Assembly: GCA_020636225.1 (NCBI GenBank)
Contig: JACJYI010000006.1
Location: 392,501-456,500 of the forward strand
Reading direction: 5' to 3'
Length of the DNA stretch: 64,000 nucleotides
From: Lewinellaceae bacterium
Lineage (GTDB): Bacteria > Bacteroidota > Bacteroidia > Chitinophagales > Saprospiraceae
A program made the position numbers and the translations under genes. The notes under the pieces were generated by a model. It searched no databases. It was not told the DNA's origin and saw only the letters and a list, made by a program, of their open reading frames with translations. This document shows, in pieces, positions 51,721-60,590 of this stretch; within the stretch, counting starts at the first letter, position 1, and every line of letters begins with the position of its first letter.

Positions 51721-52101
51721 CTACAAGCTTTGCTCTTCATCACGCATCTCCATGCGGTAATGTTGATCCATCCGACGGGAGATGGAGAAGCCGGTCAGTT
51801 GGGCCAGGCCAATGCAGATAAAGATGGAGGCGGGCATGCTGATATCCTCATTCATGCCGGTCAGGTGCAGGGCTTGTCCCAGGAGGATGCCAACACCGAT
51901 CCCGACGGCCAGCAGGCCGATATTCACGAGGAGAAGGGCATAGAGGGGCACGGCTGTCCGTCGTTTTGACGTGACGAAGAGATCGGCACTGACTCCCTTC
52001 TCGATCAGGGCCATCCGCTCCTTGTGGCGTGTGGAGAAATAGAGATAGATAATGCCGAACAGGGTGCCAAAGACAGTCAATACGACAAGAAACTCTTCCA
52101 T
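51721..52101 (-). CDS. DUF6249-like membrane protein
   Basis: A 126-residue protein with three hydrophobic helices: residues 1-22, then VPLYALLLVNIGLLAVGIGVGILLG, and SIFICIGLAQLTGFSI. After the first helix comes the motif YFSTRHKERMALIEKG, typical of DUF6249. The start is at MEEFLVVL; 20 residues of upstream frame are discarded. In Bacteroidota such genes often sit beside an ECF sigma factor, as here, where the two are divergent with a 151-bp gap. Function unknown. Confidence 0.72.
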   Translation of the reverse strand: MEEFLVVLTVFGTLFGIIYLYFSTRHKERMALIEKGVSADLFVTSKRRTAVPLYALLLVNIGLLAVGIGVGILLGQALHLTGMNEDISMPASIFICIGLAQLTGFSISRRMDQHYRMEMRDEEQSL

Positions 52102-52252
52102 GGTATTCTTTTTTAAGCGGAAAATTGATGTGTATGGTGGAACGACAAGCTGAATGAACAATCGGTTACAAAATGATCGTATTTTTCAGGTTGGATGGCG
52201 CACATATCTATTCTTGTAACCGCATTGCTTTTCATCTTGTCTATATGCATAT

Positions 52253-52822
52253 ATGGAAGGTGATCAGGAACAGGTTTGGATCCGCGCTGCTGCCCAGGGA
52301 GACCTGCAGGCGTATGGCCAGCTGGTTCAACTTCACCAGGACATGGTGTTTTCGTTGTCCCTGTCCCTGCTGAGGAACCGCCAGGATGCGGAGGACCTCA
52401 GCCAGGATGTCCTGGTGAAGGCCTTTCGGATGCTGCCACAATTCAAAGGACTGGCTCCTTTCAAGGGGTGGTTGTATCGGATCACCTATCATGAGGGGCT
52501 GAATCGCTTGAAGAAGATCAATCGGCAGCGATCAACGCTGGACCTGGATGACCATGCCGGGGATGCTGCAACAACCACGACCAATCATCTGGAGGAGATC
52601 GAGGCGGCAGATAAGCGGAGGATGATCCGACTGGCATTGGATCATCTGCCTCCGGAGGACCGGGTCCTGGTTCATGCCTATTATTTTGAGGAGATGTCCA
52701 TCCGGGAGATCTGTATGATAACCGGAATGTCAGAAAGTAATGTCAAGATCAAACTTTATCGAAGCCGAAAAGTAATGCATGAGGTATTGCAAAAAACATG
52801 GGTAGATGAGCAAGCCAGATAG
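52253..52822 (+). CDS. ECF-type RNA polymerase sigma factor
   Basis: A 189-residue sigma-70 family protein of the ECF group. Region 2 is seen as YGQLVQLHQDMVFSLSLSLLRNRQDAEDLSQDVLVKAFRMLPQF with the RWLYRI-like segment FKGWLYRITYHEGLNRLKK. Region 4 is LALDHLPPEDRVLVHAYYFEEMSIREICMITGMSESNVKIKLYRSRKVMHE with its helix-turn-helix. It overlaps the following gene by 17 bp, suggesting coupled expression with a membrane partner. It probably controls itself and the divergent DUF6249 gene. Confidence 0.93.
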   Translation: MEGDQEQVWIRAAAQGDLQAYGQLVQLHQDMVFSLSLSLLRNRQDAEDLSQDVLVKAFRMLPQFKGLAPFKGWLYRITYHEGLNRLKKINRQRSTLDLDDHAGDAATTTTNHLEEIEAADKRRMIRLALDHLPPEDRVLVHAYYFEEMSIREICMITGMSESNVKIKLYRSRKVMHEVLQKTWVDEQAR

Positions 52823-53240
52823 ATCATTCTCGGGTGGTCCATTGGACCATGAAGAAAAGGCCTTGCGGGATTTCTTCAGGACGGCAGGCCATGAACCGGC
52901 ACCGGCAGACCTGTCTGCCCGGGTCATTGCCCGTATCCAGGCGGAAGAGAAACTGTCCCTCGCACCGGTCCGCCCACTGATCCCCAGAGGAGTCTGGGCG
53001 GTCATCGGTACCCTGGTCGTGGCATCCATCGGTTACGCGCTTTCCTACCCATCCGCAAATAGTGGATCTCGCCTTGATGAATGGTTGGGACCAGTTCATA
53101 TCCCCACCATCCAGATCGAATTATCCGACCTGCTTTCGGTGTTTCAATTCGTACCAGGCACGCTGGCCCTTCTACTTCCGGTCTTGCTCCTCCAACTGTA
53201 TTTCATCAGGAATTTCTACGAAGGCCGGTATTCCCGATAG
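52806..53240 (+). CDS. Small membrane protein, candidate anti-sigma partner
   Basis: A 144-residue protein whose 5' end overlaps the sigma gene by 17 bp. The N-terminal 75 residues are soluble and charged (EEKALRDFFRTAGHEPAPADLSARVIARIQAEEK); two hydrophobic helices follow, GVWAVIGTLVVASIGYALSYP and a C-terminal GTLALLLPVLLLQLYFI. The position and topology fit an anti-sigma factor, but no zinc-binding HCC motif of the usual ZAS type is present. The segment PADLSARVIARIQ resembles the start of some anti-sigma relatives. Role inferred. Confidence 0.7.
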   Translation: MSKPDRSFSGGPLDHEEKALRDFFRTAGHEPAPADLSARVIARIQAEEKLSLAPVRPLIPRGVWAVIGTLVVASIGYALSYPSANSGSRLDEWLGPVHIPTIQIELSDLLSVFQFVPGTLALLLPVLLLQLYFIRNFYEGRYSR

Positions 53241-53324
53241 GCCTTATCGCAAAACAGTCACAGTGAGCACAGCCTGGTCACCAACGAGCCCATGAACAGT
53301 GGAAAGGGAGCAGCTCTTCCAATG

Positions 53325-53987
53325 CTAGAACAGGTAAAACAGCAGGGCTAATTCCATTCCATAGCTGAACGGATAATACGGGTCACCGGAATGCCTTCTC
53401 TTGTAATTCATTATGGCAGACTTGTAGTACCCGTCCAGGGTCAGGGAGAATGTTTGCGTCATTCTCCAGGCAACACCCAGACCCAGCTGGAGGGATGCAC
53501 CTCTTAAATGTTCATTGAAATCATATCGATCTCCCCATTCATAAAACAGGGTGCTTTCAATAAAAGGTGAAAGGACTTTCTGAGGTGATACTATAAATCG
53601 GTGTCCCATCAACAAAGCGAAGAAGGTATAATCCTGGATGTCATTATACGGTTGGAATGAGGATGTGCCATTAGAGGCCATACCTGTTTCTTCGAATCGA
53701 TAATTCACAAGCCCGAATCCCAGACGGACAGTTTGTCGGGGACGGATCTGGCGGTAATAACTGATCGTGTTGGTTGACGCCAACAATGCAACCTGTTTTT
53801 CTGGAATACAGCCTTCAAAACAGACAGAAAGGGCAACAGGCTGCTGATAATGAAGGGTGAAGGCTCGGGCTGTGGTCAGCTGGACGGCATTCCGCAATAG
53901 AGGCTCCCTCTGACTCATGACCAGGACGGGCATTGAAATGAGGAAGAGGATCAGAGCTGAATGGAAAATGTGCTGGCGACAGATCAT
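53325..53987 (-). CDS. Outer membrane beta-barrel-like protein
   Basis: A 220-residue protein with a signal peptide ending LVMSQ and alternating amphipathic strands (YYRQIRPRQTVRLGFGLVNYRFE, then FFALLMGHRFIVS, SPFIESTLFYEWGDRYDF) ending in an aromatic strand, MELALLFYLF. This is the layout of small 8-stranded barrels. No named family was recognised. It lies 52 bp after the SMP-30-like gene on the same strand and may be cotranscribed. Confidence 0.65.
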   Translation of the reverse strand: MICRQHIFHSALILFLISMPVLVMSQREPLLRNAVQLTTARAFTLHYQQPVALSVCFEGCIPEKQVALLASTNTISYYRQIRPRQTVRLGFGLVNYRFEETGMASNGTSSFQPYNDIQDYTFFALLMGHRFIVSPQKVLSPFIESTLFYEWGDRYDFNEHLRGASLQLGLGVAWRMTQTFSLTLDGYYKSAIMNYKRRHSGDPYYPFSYGMELALLFYLF

Positions 53988-54039
53988 GATGGATGATTGT
54001 GAAGATGTGTGTAGAATGGCAAGAGAGCCGTTTGTGCAA

Positions 54040-55092
54040 TCATTGGATTTTCAATACCAGAAAATGATCATCCATCACATTGCCAATAAAGATGAGATCG
54101 CCAAATGGTGGAGCTACGGTCGAAGCCGACATCAGGTGCCCGTCATCCAGGAAAACGGATGCTACGGTGTAGTCTTCCTTTCCCCGATAATCGATGGTGA
54201 TGACTTCAGAGGGCGAGATCGGTTTCTTGCCCTTGGCATAGGCTGAAAAGGTCAGCAGGCTCGGGTGACATCCGATCCAAAGTTTGCCTTCTGGATCCAG
54301 CTCGATATTATCCACGCCAGTCTGGCAGTCGATATCCTCAAGCCAGGACAGGGTGTGATCCGCTCCGATCTGGTACACCTTGACCAGGAAGTCACGGGGG
54401 GAGGCCACAAAGAGGAGATTCCTTTTCGGGTCGCGGTTGATCCCATTGGCATAGGCAATGCCACTGGAGGCCTCCTGCCACGCATTTCCGTCAAAATAGA
54501 CCACATTGGACAAGGCCAGGCCCAGGTAGTCCTCGGCCAGTCTTCGCCATCCACTGGGGTATGCATGATCATTGGTGACATACAAATGGTTGGTATCCAG
54601 AGCCACCAGGTCGTTGGGATGGATCAGGGCCTCATCTAGCAAGGTGTACAAATGGGACAAGCTGTCGTTCTTCAGATCGAAAACCTCAATTGACTCTTTA
54701 TCGTCTGCATGATTGATGGCAAAGACGCGATAATGCTGTTCACCCTGACGGAACAGACTGATCCCATGGGGAAAGAAGGGTATGGCCAGGTCGGTGGTCA
54801 GGCATTGGGGTGTGAGGGAGGGATCGGTCAGGTCGATCAGGTAGAGATGTCCCTGCCGGGGATTGCCATCGCGCCGGGCGGCCCGATCGTCTGACGACAG
54901 GATGAGGAAGCTATCCAGATAACTGATCTGCATGTCCTCCACGCCGGGCAGGTCAATGGTTCGGAGGACCTCACCAGGAAGGCGATTGGTTATTTCACGA
55001 AAATAGCCGGTGGATAAAAAAATGTTGAACACAAATCCACCCAGAAAAAGGATGAACACCGCGAGGAGCACAAATCCCGATTTTCTAAACAT
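54040..55092 (-). CDS. SMP-30/arylesterase-like six-bladed propeller protein
   Basis: A 350-residue protein. A single N-terminal membrane anchor (FVLLAVFILFLGGFVFNIFLS) is followed by a beta-propeller of the paraoxonase/SMP-30 type: GVEDMQISYLDSFLILSSDDR, HPNDLVALDTNHLYVTNDHAY, SGIAYANGINRDPKRNLLFVAS and GVDNIELDPEGKLWIGCHP. The Asn and Asp residues in HPNDL, VTNDH, YANGI and GVDNIELD fit the calcium- and substrate-binding positions of the family, which includes lactonases and arylesterases. Substrate unknown. The start is at MFRKSGF; 28 upstream residues are not family-like. Confidence 0.82.
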   Translation of the reverse strand: MFRKSGFVLLAVFILFLGGFVFNIFLSTGYFREITNRLPGEVLRTIDLPGVEDMQISYLDSFLILSSDDRAARRDGNPRQGHLYLIDLTDPSLTPQCLTTDLAIPFFPHGISLFRQGEQHYRVFAINHADDKESIEVFDLKNDSLSHLYTLLDEALIHPNDLVALDTNHLYVTNDHAYPSGWRRLAEDYLGLALSNVVYFDGNAWQEASSGIAYANGINRDPKRNLLFVASPRDFLVKVYQIGADHTLSWLEDIDCQTGVDNIELDPEGKLWIGCHPSLLTFSAYAKGKKPISPSEVITIDYRGKEDYTVASVFLDDGHLMSASTVAPPFGDLIFIGNVMDDHFLVLKIQ

Positions 55093-55165
55093 GGTCTCCG
55101 GTTTGAGTGGATATGATGAAGCTGAAATGGCGCAGGCTACTCGATTCCAACATAATAATAACCAT

Positions 55166-55196
55166 AAAAAGGGCAACCCATGCGGGTTGCCCTTTT
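55166..55196 (-). terminator. Terminator between kbp and the SMP-30-like gene
   Basis: A 13-bp stem (AAAAGGGCAACCC with GGGTTGCCCTTTT) and a 4-base loop, with T-runs on both strands. It is positioned to end the kbp transcript on the minus strand and can act both ways. Confidence 0.88.
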
Positions 55197-55224
55197 ATTC
55201 CATTGACCTGTAAATGTGCTGTGC

Positions 55225-55689
55225 TTACAGCGCCGGGATCCGCAGGGTCTGACCGGGGTAGATCTTGTCGGGGTGCTCCAGCATGGGACGGTTGGCCTCG
55301 AAGATGATGTTGTACTTCATGGCATCACCATACACATCCCTGGAGATCTTGGAGAGGGTGTCCCCTTTCTGGACCACGTGGAACTTCGCTTCCGGCTCCG
55401 GATTGGTCACGGTAATATTGTCCTCCACGCAACCGACGCAGTCGATGTTCCCCATGGCGAGGATGATCTTTTCGCGATCGGCATTCGTGGCCGTGGTGCC
55501 TGAGACGGTCACCATTTCGGACACTTCCACGTTCAGTCCCGTAACGGGAATACCCAGACGGGCGACTTCGGCTTTCAACAGATCCGTCTTGCTGGCAGGA
55601 GCGGCCTGAGTGGTGGTCGCGGCAGGTGCCTCATCCCTCTGGCCGAACAATTTCTTACCTGCGTTTTTCATAAAGGAGAACAGTCCCAT
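55225..55689 (-). CDS. kbp: BON-LysM protein, potassium-binding Kbp-like
   Basis: A 154-residue cytoplasmic protein without signal peptide. The N-terminus MGLFSFMKNAGKKLFG matches Kbp/YgaU. A BON domain spans about residues 34-97 (VARLGIPVTGLNVEVSEMVTVSGTTATNADREKIILAMGNIDCVGCVED). A LysM domain spans about 103-152 (FHVVQKGDTLSKISRDVYGDAMKYNIIFEANRPML, then IYPGQTLRIP). E. coli Kbp binds K+ and responds to potassium and salt level. Length and domain order fit well. Confidence 0.88.
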   Translation of the reverse strand: MGLFSFMKNAGKKLFGQRDEAPAATTTQAAPASKTDLLKAEVARLGIPVTGLNVEVSEMVTVSGTTATNADREKIILAMGNIDCVGCVEDNITVTNPEPEAKFHVVQKGDTLSKISRDVYGDAMKYNIIFEANRPMLEHPDKIYPGQTLRIPAL

Positions 55690-56110
55690 GATATCGAGAT
55701 TTAATGATGAATAAGCGGTGGATATCCACCTTGCGTAAAGATACGAAACCGGGGCGGCGCATCCGGGCCGCTCCGAGGAAGAGAAGGTGAAGAAATGGTA
55801 AATTCCCGAGTAGGGACACCGATCGTGAGGGCACTTCTTCGACTGGTGTCATGAGGCTGGTTCTGATCATGGTCCAGCCTGACACCCATCATCAGAGGCA
55901 GGACGTTCATGACGTATATTCAACACTTCGGCATCCTGCTGTGTCTGGATTCGACGATATACGGATCGAGCTATCGGTGTGCCGGAAAGCTTAGCCGGTT
56001 AGCCGGGGTTCCGGCCGGACCGAAGGGGGAGGCACTGAACAATTTGGTACCTTCGCCTGTCTTTTGGGAGTAGGAAAACTCATTCTTTATATACTCAAAA
56101 CCATCTTAAC
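55690..56110. other. Intergenic region upstream of katG
   Basis: No credible gene in this 421-bp stretch. It must carry the promoters of kbp and katG. A TACCTTCG near 56048 is one base off TAnnTTTG; it would leave a 55-nt katG leader, but no firm call is made. No OxyR-like box was recognised by eye. Confidence 0.5.
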
Positions 56111-58342
56111 GTGACGAACCATACCTCAAGCGCTAACGGGAACGGCGCAAGCAAGTGTCCCTACATGGGCGGTGCTGTGAAGCAGGGCGCCGTTGGCGGG
56201 ACAAGCAACCGCGACTGGTGGCCCAACCAGCTCAACCTCAGCATTCTGCATCAACATGCTCCGGCGTCCAATCCCCTGGGTCCGGATTTTGATTATGCCG
56301 AGGCCTTCAAGAGCCTGGATTACGCTGGCCTGAAGGAGGACCTGAAGAAACTGATGACCGATTCACAGGACTGGTGGCCCGCCGACTGGGGCCATTACGG
56401 CGGCCTGTTCATCCGGATGGCCTGGCACAGTGCCGGTACCTACCGGACAGCCGACGGTCGCGGTGGAGGCGGAACGGGCAACCAGCGCTTTGCACCGATC
56501 AACAGCTGGCCGGACAACGGGAACCTCGACAAGGCCCGCCGCCTGCTCTGGCCCATCAAGCAAAAGTATGGTAACAAGATCTCCTGGGCCGACCTCTTCA
56601 TCCTGGCCGGCAACGTCGCCCTCGAATCCATGGGCTTCAAGACCTTCGGTTTCGGCGGTGGCCGGGAAGATATCTGGCAACCGGAAGAAGATATCTACTG
56701 GGGTGCCGAGAAGGAATGGCTGGCGACCAGTGACAAGCCACACAGCCGCTACAGCGGTGAGCGCGACCTGGACAATCCCCTGGCCGCTGTGCAAATGGGA
56801 TTGATCTATGTCAACCCCGAAGGTCCGGATGGCAATCCTGACCCGGTAGCCTCTGGCAAGGATGTCCGCGAGACCTTTGGCCGGATGGCCATGAACGATT
56901 ATGAGACCGTCGCCCTGGTGGCCGGAGGTCATACCTTCGGCAAGGCCCACGGTGCCGGCGACCCAGCCCTGGTCGGTCCTGAGCCGGAAGGCGCACCCCT
57001 CGAATTGCAGGGACTGGGCTGGGCGAACAAGCTTGGCACGGGTAAGGGTGAATACACGACCACAAGTGGTATCGAAGGGGCCTGGAAGCCCAACCCGACC
57101 ACCTGGGACAATGGATATTTCGACATGCTGTTCGGTTACGAATGGGAGCTTACCAAGAGTCCGGCCGGTGCCCATCAGTGGGTGGCCAAGGACTGCAAGC
57201 CCGAGCACATGATCCCGGATGCACACAATCCCGACAAGAAGCATCCGCCGATGATGACCACGGCGGACCTGTCCCTGCGCTTTGACCCGATCTATGAGCC
57301 GATCTCTCGCCATTTCCACCAGAACCCGGACGAGTTTGCTGACGCTTTCGCCCGCGCCTGGTTCAAGCTGACCCACCGGGATATGGGACCACGTGAGCGT
57401 TACCTGGGTCCGGAAGTACCGAAGGAAGAGCTCATCTGGCAGGATCCCGTTCCGGCAGTCGACCACAAGCTGGTCGATGCGCAGGATATCGCCAGCCTGA
57501 AAGGCAATATCCTGGCGTCAGGCCTGAGTATCTCCGAACTGGTGGCCACGGCCTGGGCCTCTGCCTCCACGTACCGTGGCAGTGACATGCGCGGCGGCGC
57601 CAATGGAGCACGCATCCGCCTGGCACCCCAGAAGTTCTGGGCCGCCAACGATCCGGCTCAATTGAGCAAGGTGCTGAGTGCATTGGAAGGCATCCAGAAG
57701 GACTTCAATGCCTCCGCAACCGGTGGAAAGAAGGTCTCCCTGGCTGACCTGATCGTGCTGGGTGGCTGTGCTGCCGTTGAGCAGGCCGCTGCCGATGCCG
57801 GCATGACGATCACGGTACCCTTCACCCCAGGTCGCACCGATGCGACCCAGGAGCAGACGGACGTGGAAAGCTTTGCCTTCCTCGAGCCGCAGGCCGATGG
57901 ATTCCGCAATTTCCAGAAGAAGGCTTACAGTGTCAAGTCGGAGGAAATGCTGCTCGACAAGGCCCAATTGCTGACCCTGAGCGCACCCGAGATGACGGTG
58001 CTGGTCGGCGGACTGCGGGTATTGGGGGCCAATACGGGTGGATCCGCACACGGTGTGCTGACCCGTCAGAAGGGGAAGCTGACCAACGATTTCTTTGTGA
58101 ATCTGCTGGATATGGGCACCGTCTGGTCGCCCAAGTCGGAGAATGAGTTCGAGGGTCGCGACCGCAAGACAGGCGATGTGAAGTGGACGGGTACCCGGGT
58201 CGACCTGGTGTTCGGTTCCAACTCCCAGCTGCGGGCCATCTCCGAGGTCTATGCCCAGAGCGATGCGAAGGAGAAGTTCGTCAAGGACTTCGTCGCTGCC
58301 TGGAACAAGGTGATGAACCTGGACCGCTTCGACCTGAAGTAA
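56111..58342 (+). CDS. katG: Catalase-peroxidase
   Basis: A 743-residue bifunctional heme enzyme that removes hydrogen peroxide. The start is GTG at 56111. The distal pocket R102-W105-H106 lies in FIRMAWHSAGTYR, and the proximal heme ligand His274 is in GGHTFGKAHG. The Met-Tyr-Trp adduct residues are all present: Trp105, Tyr233 (LIYVNPEGP) and Met259 (GRMAM), as needed for catalase activity. The second, heme-less domain shows SDMRGGANGARIRLAPQ. No signal peptide, so cytoplasmic. It has no regulator next to it and is followed by its own terminator. Confidence 0.98.
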   Translation: MTNHTSSANGNGASKCPYMGGAVKQGAVGGTSNRDWWPNQLNLSILHQHAPASNPLGPDFDYAEAFKSLDYAGLKEDLKKLMTDSQDWWPADWGHYGGLFIRMAWHSAGTYRTADGRGGGGTGNQRFAPINSWPDNGNLDKARRLLWPIKQKYGNKISWADLFILAGNVALESMGFKTFGFGGGREDIWQPEEDIYWGAEKEWLATSDKPHSRYSGERDLDNPLAAVQMGLIYVNPEGPDGNPDPVASGKDVRETFGRMAMNDYETVALVAGGHTFGKAHGAGDPALVGPEPEGAPLELQGLGWANKLGTGKGEYTTTSGIEGAWKPNPTTWDNGYFDMLFGYEWELTKSPAGAHQWVAKDCKPEHMIPDAHNPDKKHPPMMTTADLSLRFDPIYEPISRHFHQNPDEFADAFARAWFKLTHRDMGPRERYLGPEVPKEELIWQDPVPAVDHKLVDAQDIASLKGNILASGLSISELVATAWASASTYRGSDMRGGANGARIRLAPQKFWAANDPAQLSKVLSALEGIQKDFNASATGGKKVSLADLIVLGGCAAVEQAAADAGMTITVPFTPGRTDATQEQTDVESFAFLEPQADGFRNFQKKAYSVKSEEMLLDKAQLLTLSAPEMTVLVGGLRVLGANTGGSAHGVLTRQKGKLTNDFFVNLLDMGTVWSPKSENEFEGRDRKTGDVKWTGTRVDLVFGSNSQLRAISEVYAQSDAKEKFVKDFVAAWNKVMNLDRFDLK

Positions 58343-58380
58343 GCACGACAAGAGTGGCTTTTATGTTAAAGCCATAAAAT

Positions 58381-58416
58381 AAAAGGCGGCCCCGGGGAAT
58401 CGGGGTCGCCTTTTTT
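58381..58416 (+). terminator. katG terminator
   Basis: A 10-bp stem (GGCGGCCCCG with CGGGGTCGCC, one G-U pair), a 6-base loop and TTTTTT, 38 bp past the stop. Confidence 0.92.
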
Positions 58417-58805
58417 CACTATATGAATGGGAGAGGGATTAGAAATGTGAATGGTGTTCCTGCTTGTTTCGTTGGCAAGGAATAAGATCCGGCAGGGTGA
58501 TGGGGTCACTGAAGGGGCTGGCTTTTCTTCTCAAGTATGTAAATAGACTGACTATCTGAACTGGAACAGATCTTAGGGGTTGGAGGCTTGGTTTGTGCAG
58601 GGATGTCATCTTCCACTACTGTCTCACCTGGAATCAAAGCTTATATCAGGTCAGGGTAAAAGTATTCTTAATGTGTAATGCAAATGAAGCTGTTCAGGTA
58701 GTTTCCTGGTATATGTTGAGGCGACATGAGATGTTTGTTTTCAATCTGATTCCTTTACAGGATAAATGGCACTATGATACATCTTCGACCCTTTGATAAT
58801 AGGAA
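58417..58805. other. AT-rich non-coding region
   Basis: No gene could be supported. The composition is noticeably AT-richer than katG, like the small gene that follows. The only open frame (67 codons near 58593) shows no family resemblance or signal. Confidence 0.5.
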
Positions 58806-59318
58806 TTAAATTGAAAGAAATATAAAATTTGAATATTTCTTCCTCAGTGTCTTCATCATGGCTTCGAATTTTAGATTTTCATCTGAACTGACAATGCCAA
58901 ATTCGTAGCGATAGGATCTATTATTAAAATTGAATGAGATCCAATTGTCATTCAGATCGGCAGGATAGATTCCATTGTCTTTGTGCAAGGTAGCGCCCCT
59001 TGTGATCTTAAGGTTGGTTACATGTAAAATTGGAAAGATCAAAGGATCTTTGGATGTAGAATCTATGATAATATAGTTTTGGTCGATTTGTAACCTTCCT
59101 TTTGTAATAAAGTATTTTGTGTAAATATACATGGTCAAAGGGACCATGATATTTATAGATACCAGAACAAGAATGACTTCGGAAGGAAAATTAAAAAATG
59201 AAAAAAAATAAGATCCAAAGAAAAGGACTACAAATACTGGAATAAACTCTTTGTAATTAGTGGAGTCAATCAATTGTAAATTGAGGTATTCAACCTTCGA
59301 CTCATCCATTTTATTCAA
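58806..59318 (-). CDS. Small AT-rich membrane protein
   Basis: A 170-residue protein with two hydrophobic helices in the first half (FIPVFVVLFFGSYFFSFF and VILVLVSINIMVPLTMYIY) and a cytosolic C-terminal half rich in beta strands (GRLQIDQNYIIIDST, then FNNRSYRYEFGIVSSDENLKFEAMMKTL), a pattern seen in PH-like membrane proteins. The codon use is strongly AT-rich, unlike its neighbours, which suggests acquisition. The family is not recognised. A Met three codons into the frame is an alternative start. Confidence 0.6.
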   Translation of the reverse strand: MNKMDESKVEYLNLQLIDSTNYKEFIPVFVVLFFGSYFFSFFNFPSEVILVLVSINIMVPLTMYIYTKYFITKGRLQIDQNYIIIDSTSKDPLIFPILHVTNLKITRGATLHKDNGIYPADLNDNWISFNFNNRSYRYEFGIVSSDENLKFEAMMKTLRKKYSNFIFLSI

Positions 59319-59351
59319 TTTGCCATTCCAACTTTAATTCGTTTGGATCAC

Positions 59352-59404
59352 TCATTCATGAACTGCCATACATAGCATAGCCAAGTATGGCAGTTCATGA
59401 ATGA
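59352..59404. repeat. 20-bp perfect inverted repeat
   Basis: TCATTCATGAACTGCCATAC (59352-59371) is repeated as its exact complement at 59385-59404 with a 13-base spacer. No T-run follows on either strand. It lies between the AT-rich gene and the pseudouridine synthase gene. Confidence 0.92.
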
Positions 59405-59533
59405 TCACTGCAATATACCAATACATGGGATCAATCACGAGTTAATCTGTGAATTGTTCTGCCCTTCACCCGGAGTCGCCTTTTACATATGTGTCACTAG
59501 CGTCGCAGTGATGATCCTGCCGGGAACCGTGAA

Positions 59534-60427
59534 TTATTCGTTATCCGAAGTGCCTTGTCCGACAGGACCGAACAAGTGTGTGAACCGCTTGGGCAGGGTA
59601 TCCCTAAGATGGATCTCTTCGCCGGTGACCGGATGGGAGAAGCGGATGGACCAGGCATGCAGATAGAGGCCTTTGCCTTTCAGGAGGAGATGGTCGGGAC
59701 TGTAGGTGGGGTCGCCCAGGATGGGATTGCCCATCCCGGCCAGGTGTCGGCGCAACTGATGCCGCCGCCCGGTGCCCGGCTGGAGAAGGACGAGGTTCAG
59801 TGCGCCAAACCGCGGTGAGGGGATGGTCTTGATGAGGGTATATCGGGTATCTGCAGATTTGGCGTCCAGTTCAGATTGGATCCGGCCCGTGGTCGGCATG
59901 ACCCCGATGGTCACCGCGTAATACTGCTTGTGGATATGGCCCTCTTCGAACAGCTGGTTCAGGGCGACAATGCAGCTGTGCGTCTTACCGGCCAGCAGGA
60001 TGCCGGTGGTGGGATAGTCCAGTCGGTGGACGGGCTGCGGGGTCACCGCATCGGCCCGGGGGCTGGGTTGCAGGTTTTGCGGGAGGGCCCTGGCAATGGT
60101 CTTGAAGGTATTGCCGCTTACCAGGATACCACCGGGTTTGTGAATGGCGGCCAGGTGATCATCTTCATACAGGACACGGAGGGGAAAGTGCAGGGGCCTG
60201 GCCGGCGGAACATCCTCGGGCATAGTCAGTTGGATGTGCTCCCCGCCCCGGATCCAGGTGGGCGTCGTCGCCGGGTGGCCATCCACGGTGACGTAGTGTT
60301 TCTTCAGGACCTTCTTCCATGCCGAGCGCGTAGGCGCCACCTCGAACAGGCCGACACCGTACTCCTGCAGGCGCATGGGTGCAGATTGGGGTGGGGCGAT
60401 ATGGACATGGACAAGGGGCGACGTCAT
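59534..60427 (-). CDS. RluA-family pseudouridine synthase
   Basis: A 297-residue enzyme. The catalytic motif HRLDYPTTGILLAGKT holds the essential aspartate, and PGTGRRHQLRRHLAGMGNPILGDPTY is the second conserved block. An S4-like N-terminal stretch (SAWKKVLKKHYVTVDGHPATTPTWIRGGEHIQL) is present. It would isomerise uridine to pseudouridine in rRNA or tRNA; which site cannot be told. Tyr after the catalytic Asp, where most RluA enzymes have Arg or Lys, marks the RluA/TruC-like branch. The start is at MTSPLVHVHI. Confidence 0.88.
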   Translation of the reverse strand: MTSPLVHVHIAPPQSAPMRLQEYGVGLFEVAPTRSAWKKVLKKHYVTVDGHPATTPTWIRGGEHIQLTMPEDVPPARPLHFPLRVLYEDDHLAAIHKPGGILVSGNTFKTIARALPQNLQPSPRADAVTPQPVHRLDYPTTGILLAGKTHSCIVALNQLFEEGHIHKQYYAVTIGVMPTTGRIQSELDAKSADTRYTLIKTIPSPRFGALNLVLLQPGTGRRHQLRRHLAGMGNPILGDPTYSPDHLLLKGKGLYLHAWSIRFSHPVTGEEIHLRDTLPKRFTHLFGPVGQGTSDNE

Positions 60428-60447
60428 CAGACCGGCTCGAAGGATCA

Positions 60448-60491
60448 TATAAAGACCGCAGACAAGCTACGCATTGTCTGCGGTCTTTATA
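60448..60491. repeat. 18-bp perfect inverted repeat
   Basis: TATAAAGACCGCAGACAA (60448-60465) and its exact complement (60474-60491) flank an 8-base loop, just upstream of the pseudouridine synthase start. The tails have only short T tracts (CTTTATA). It may be a weak terminator or a leader hairpin. Confidence 0.85.
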
Positions 60492-60590
60492 CTATCCAAA
60501 TGTTGAACTATGCGGATTAGGGGCGTTGAATGTCAATGAATTTTCTCTTCTGAATTCTTAGTAACCAAACCTAATCCCAACTGTGTTATC

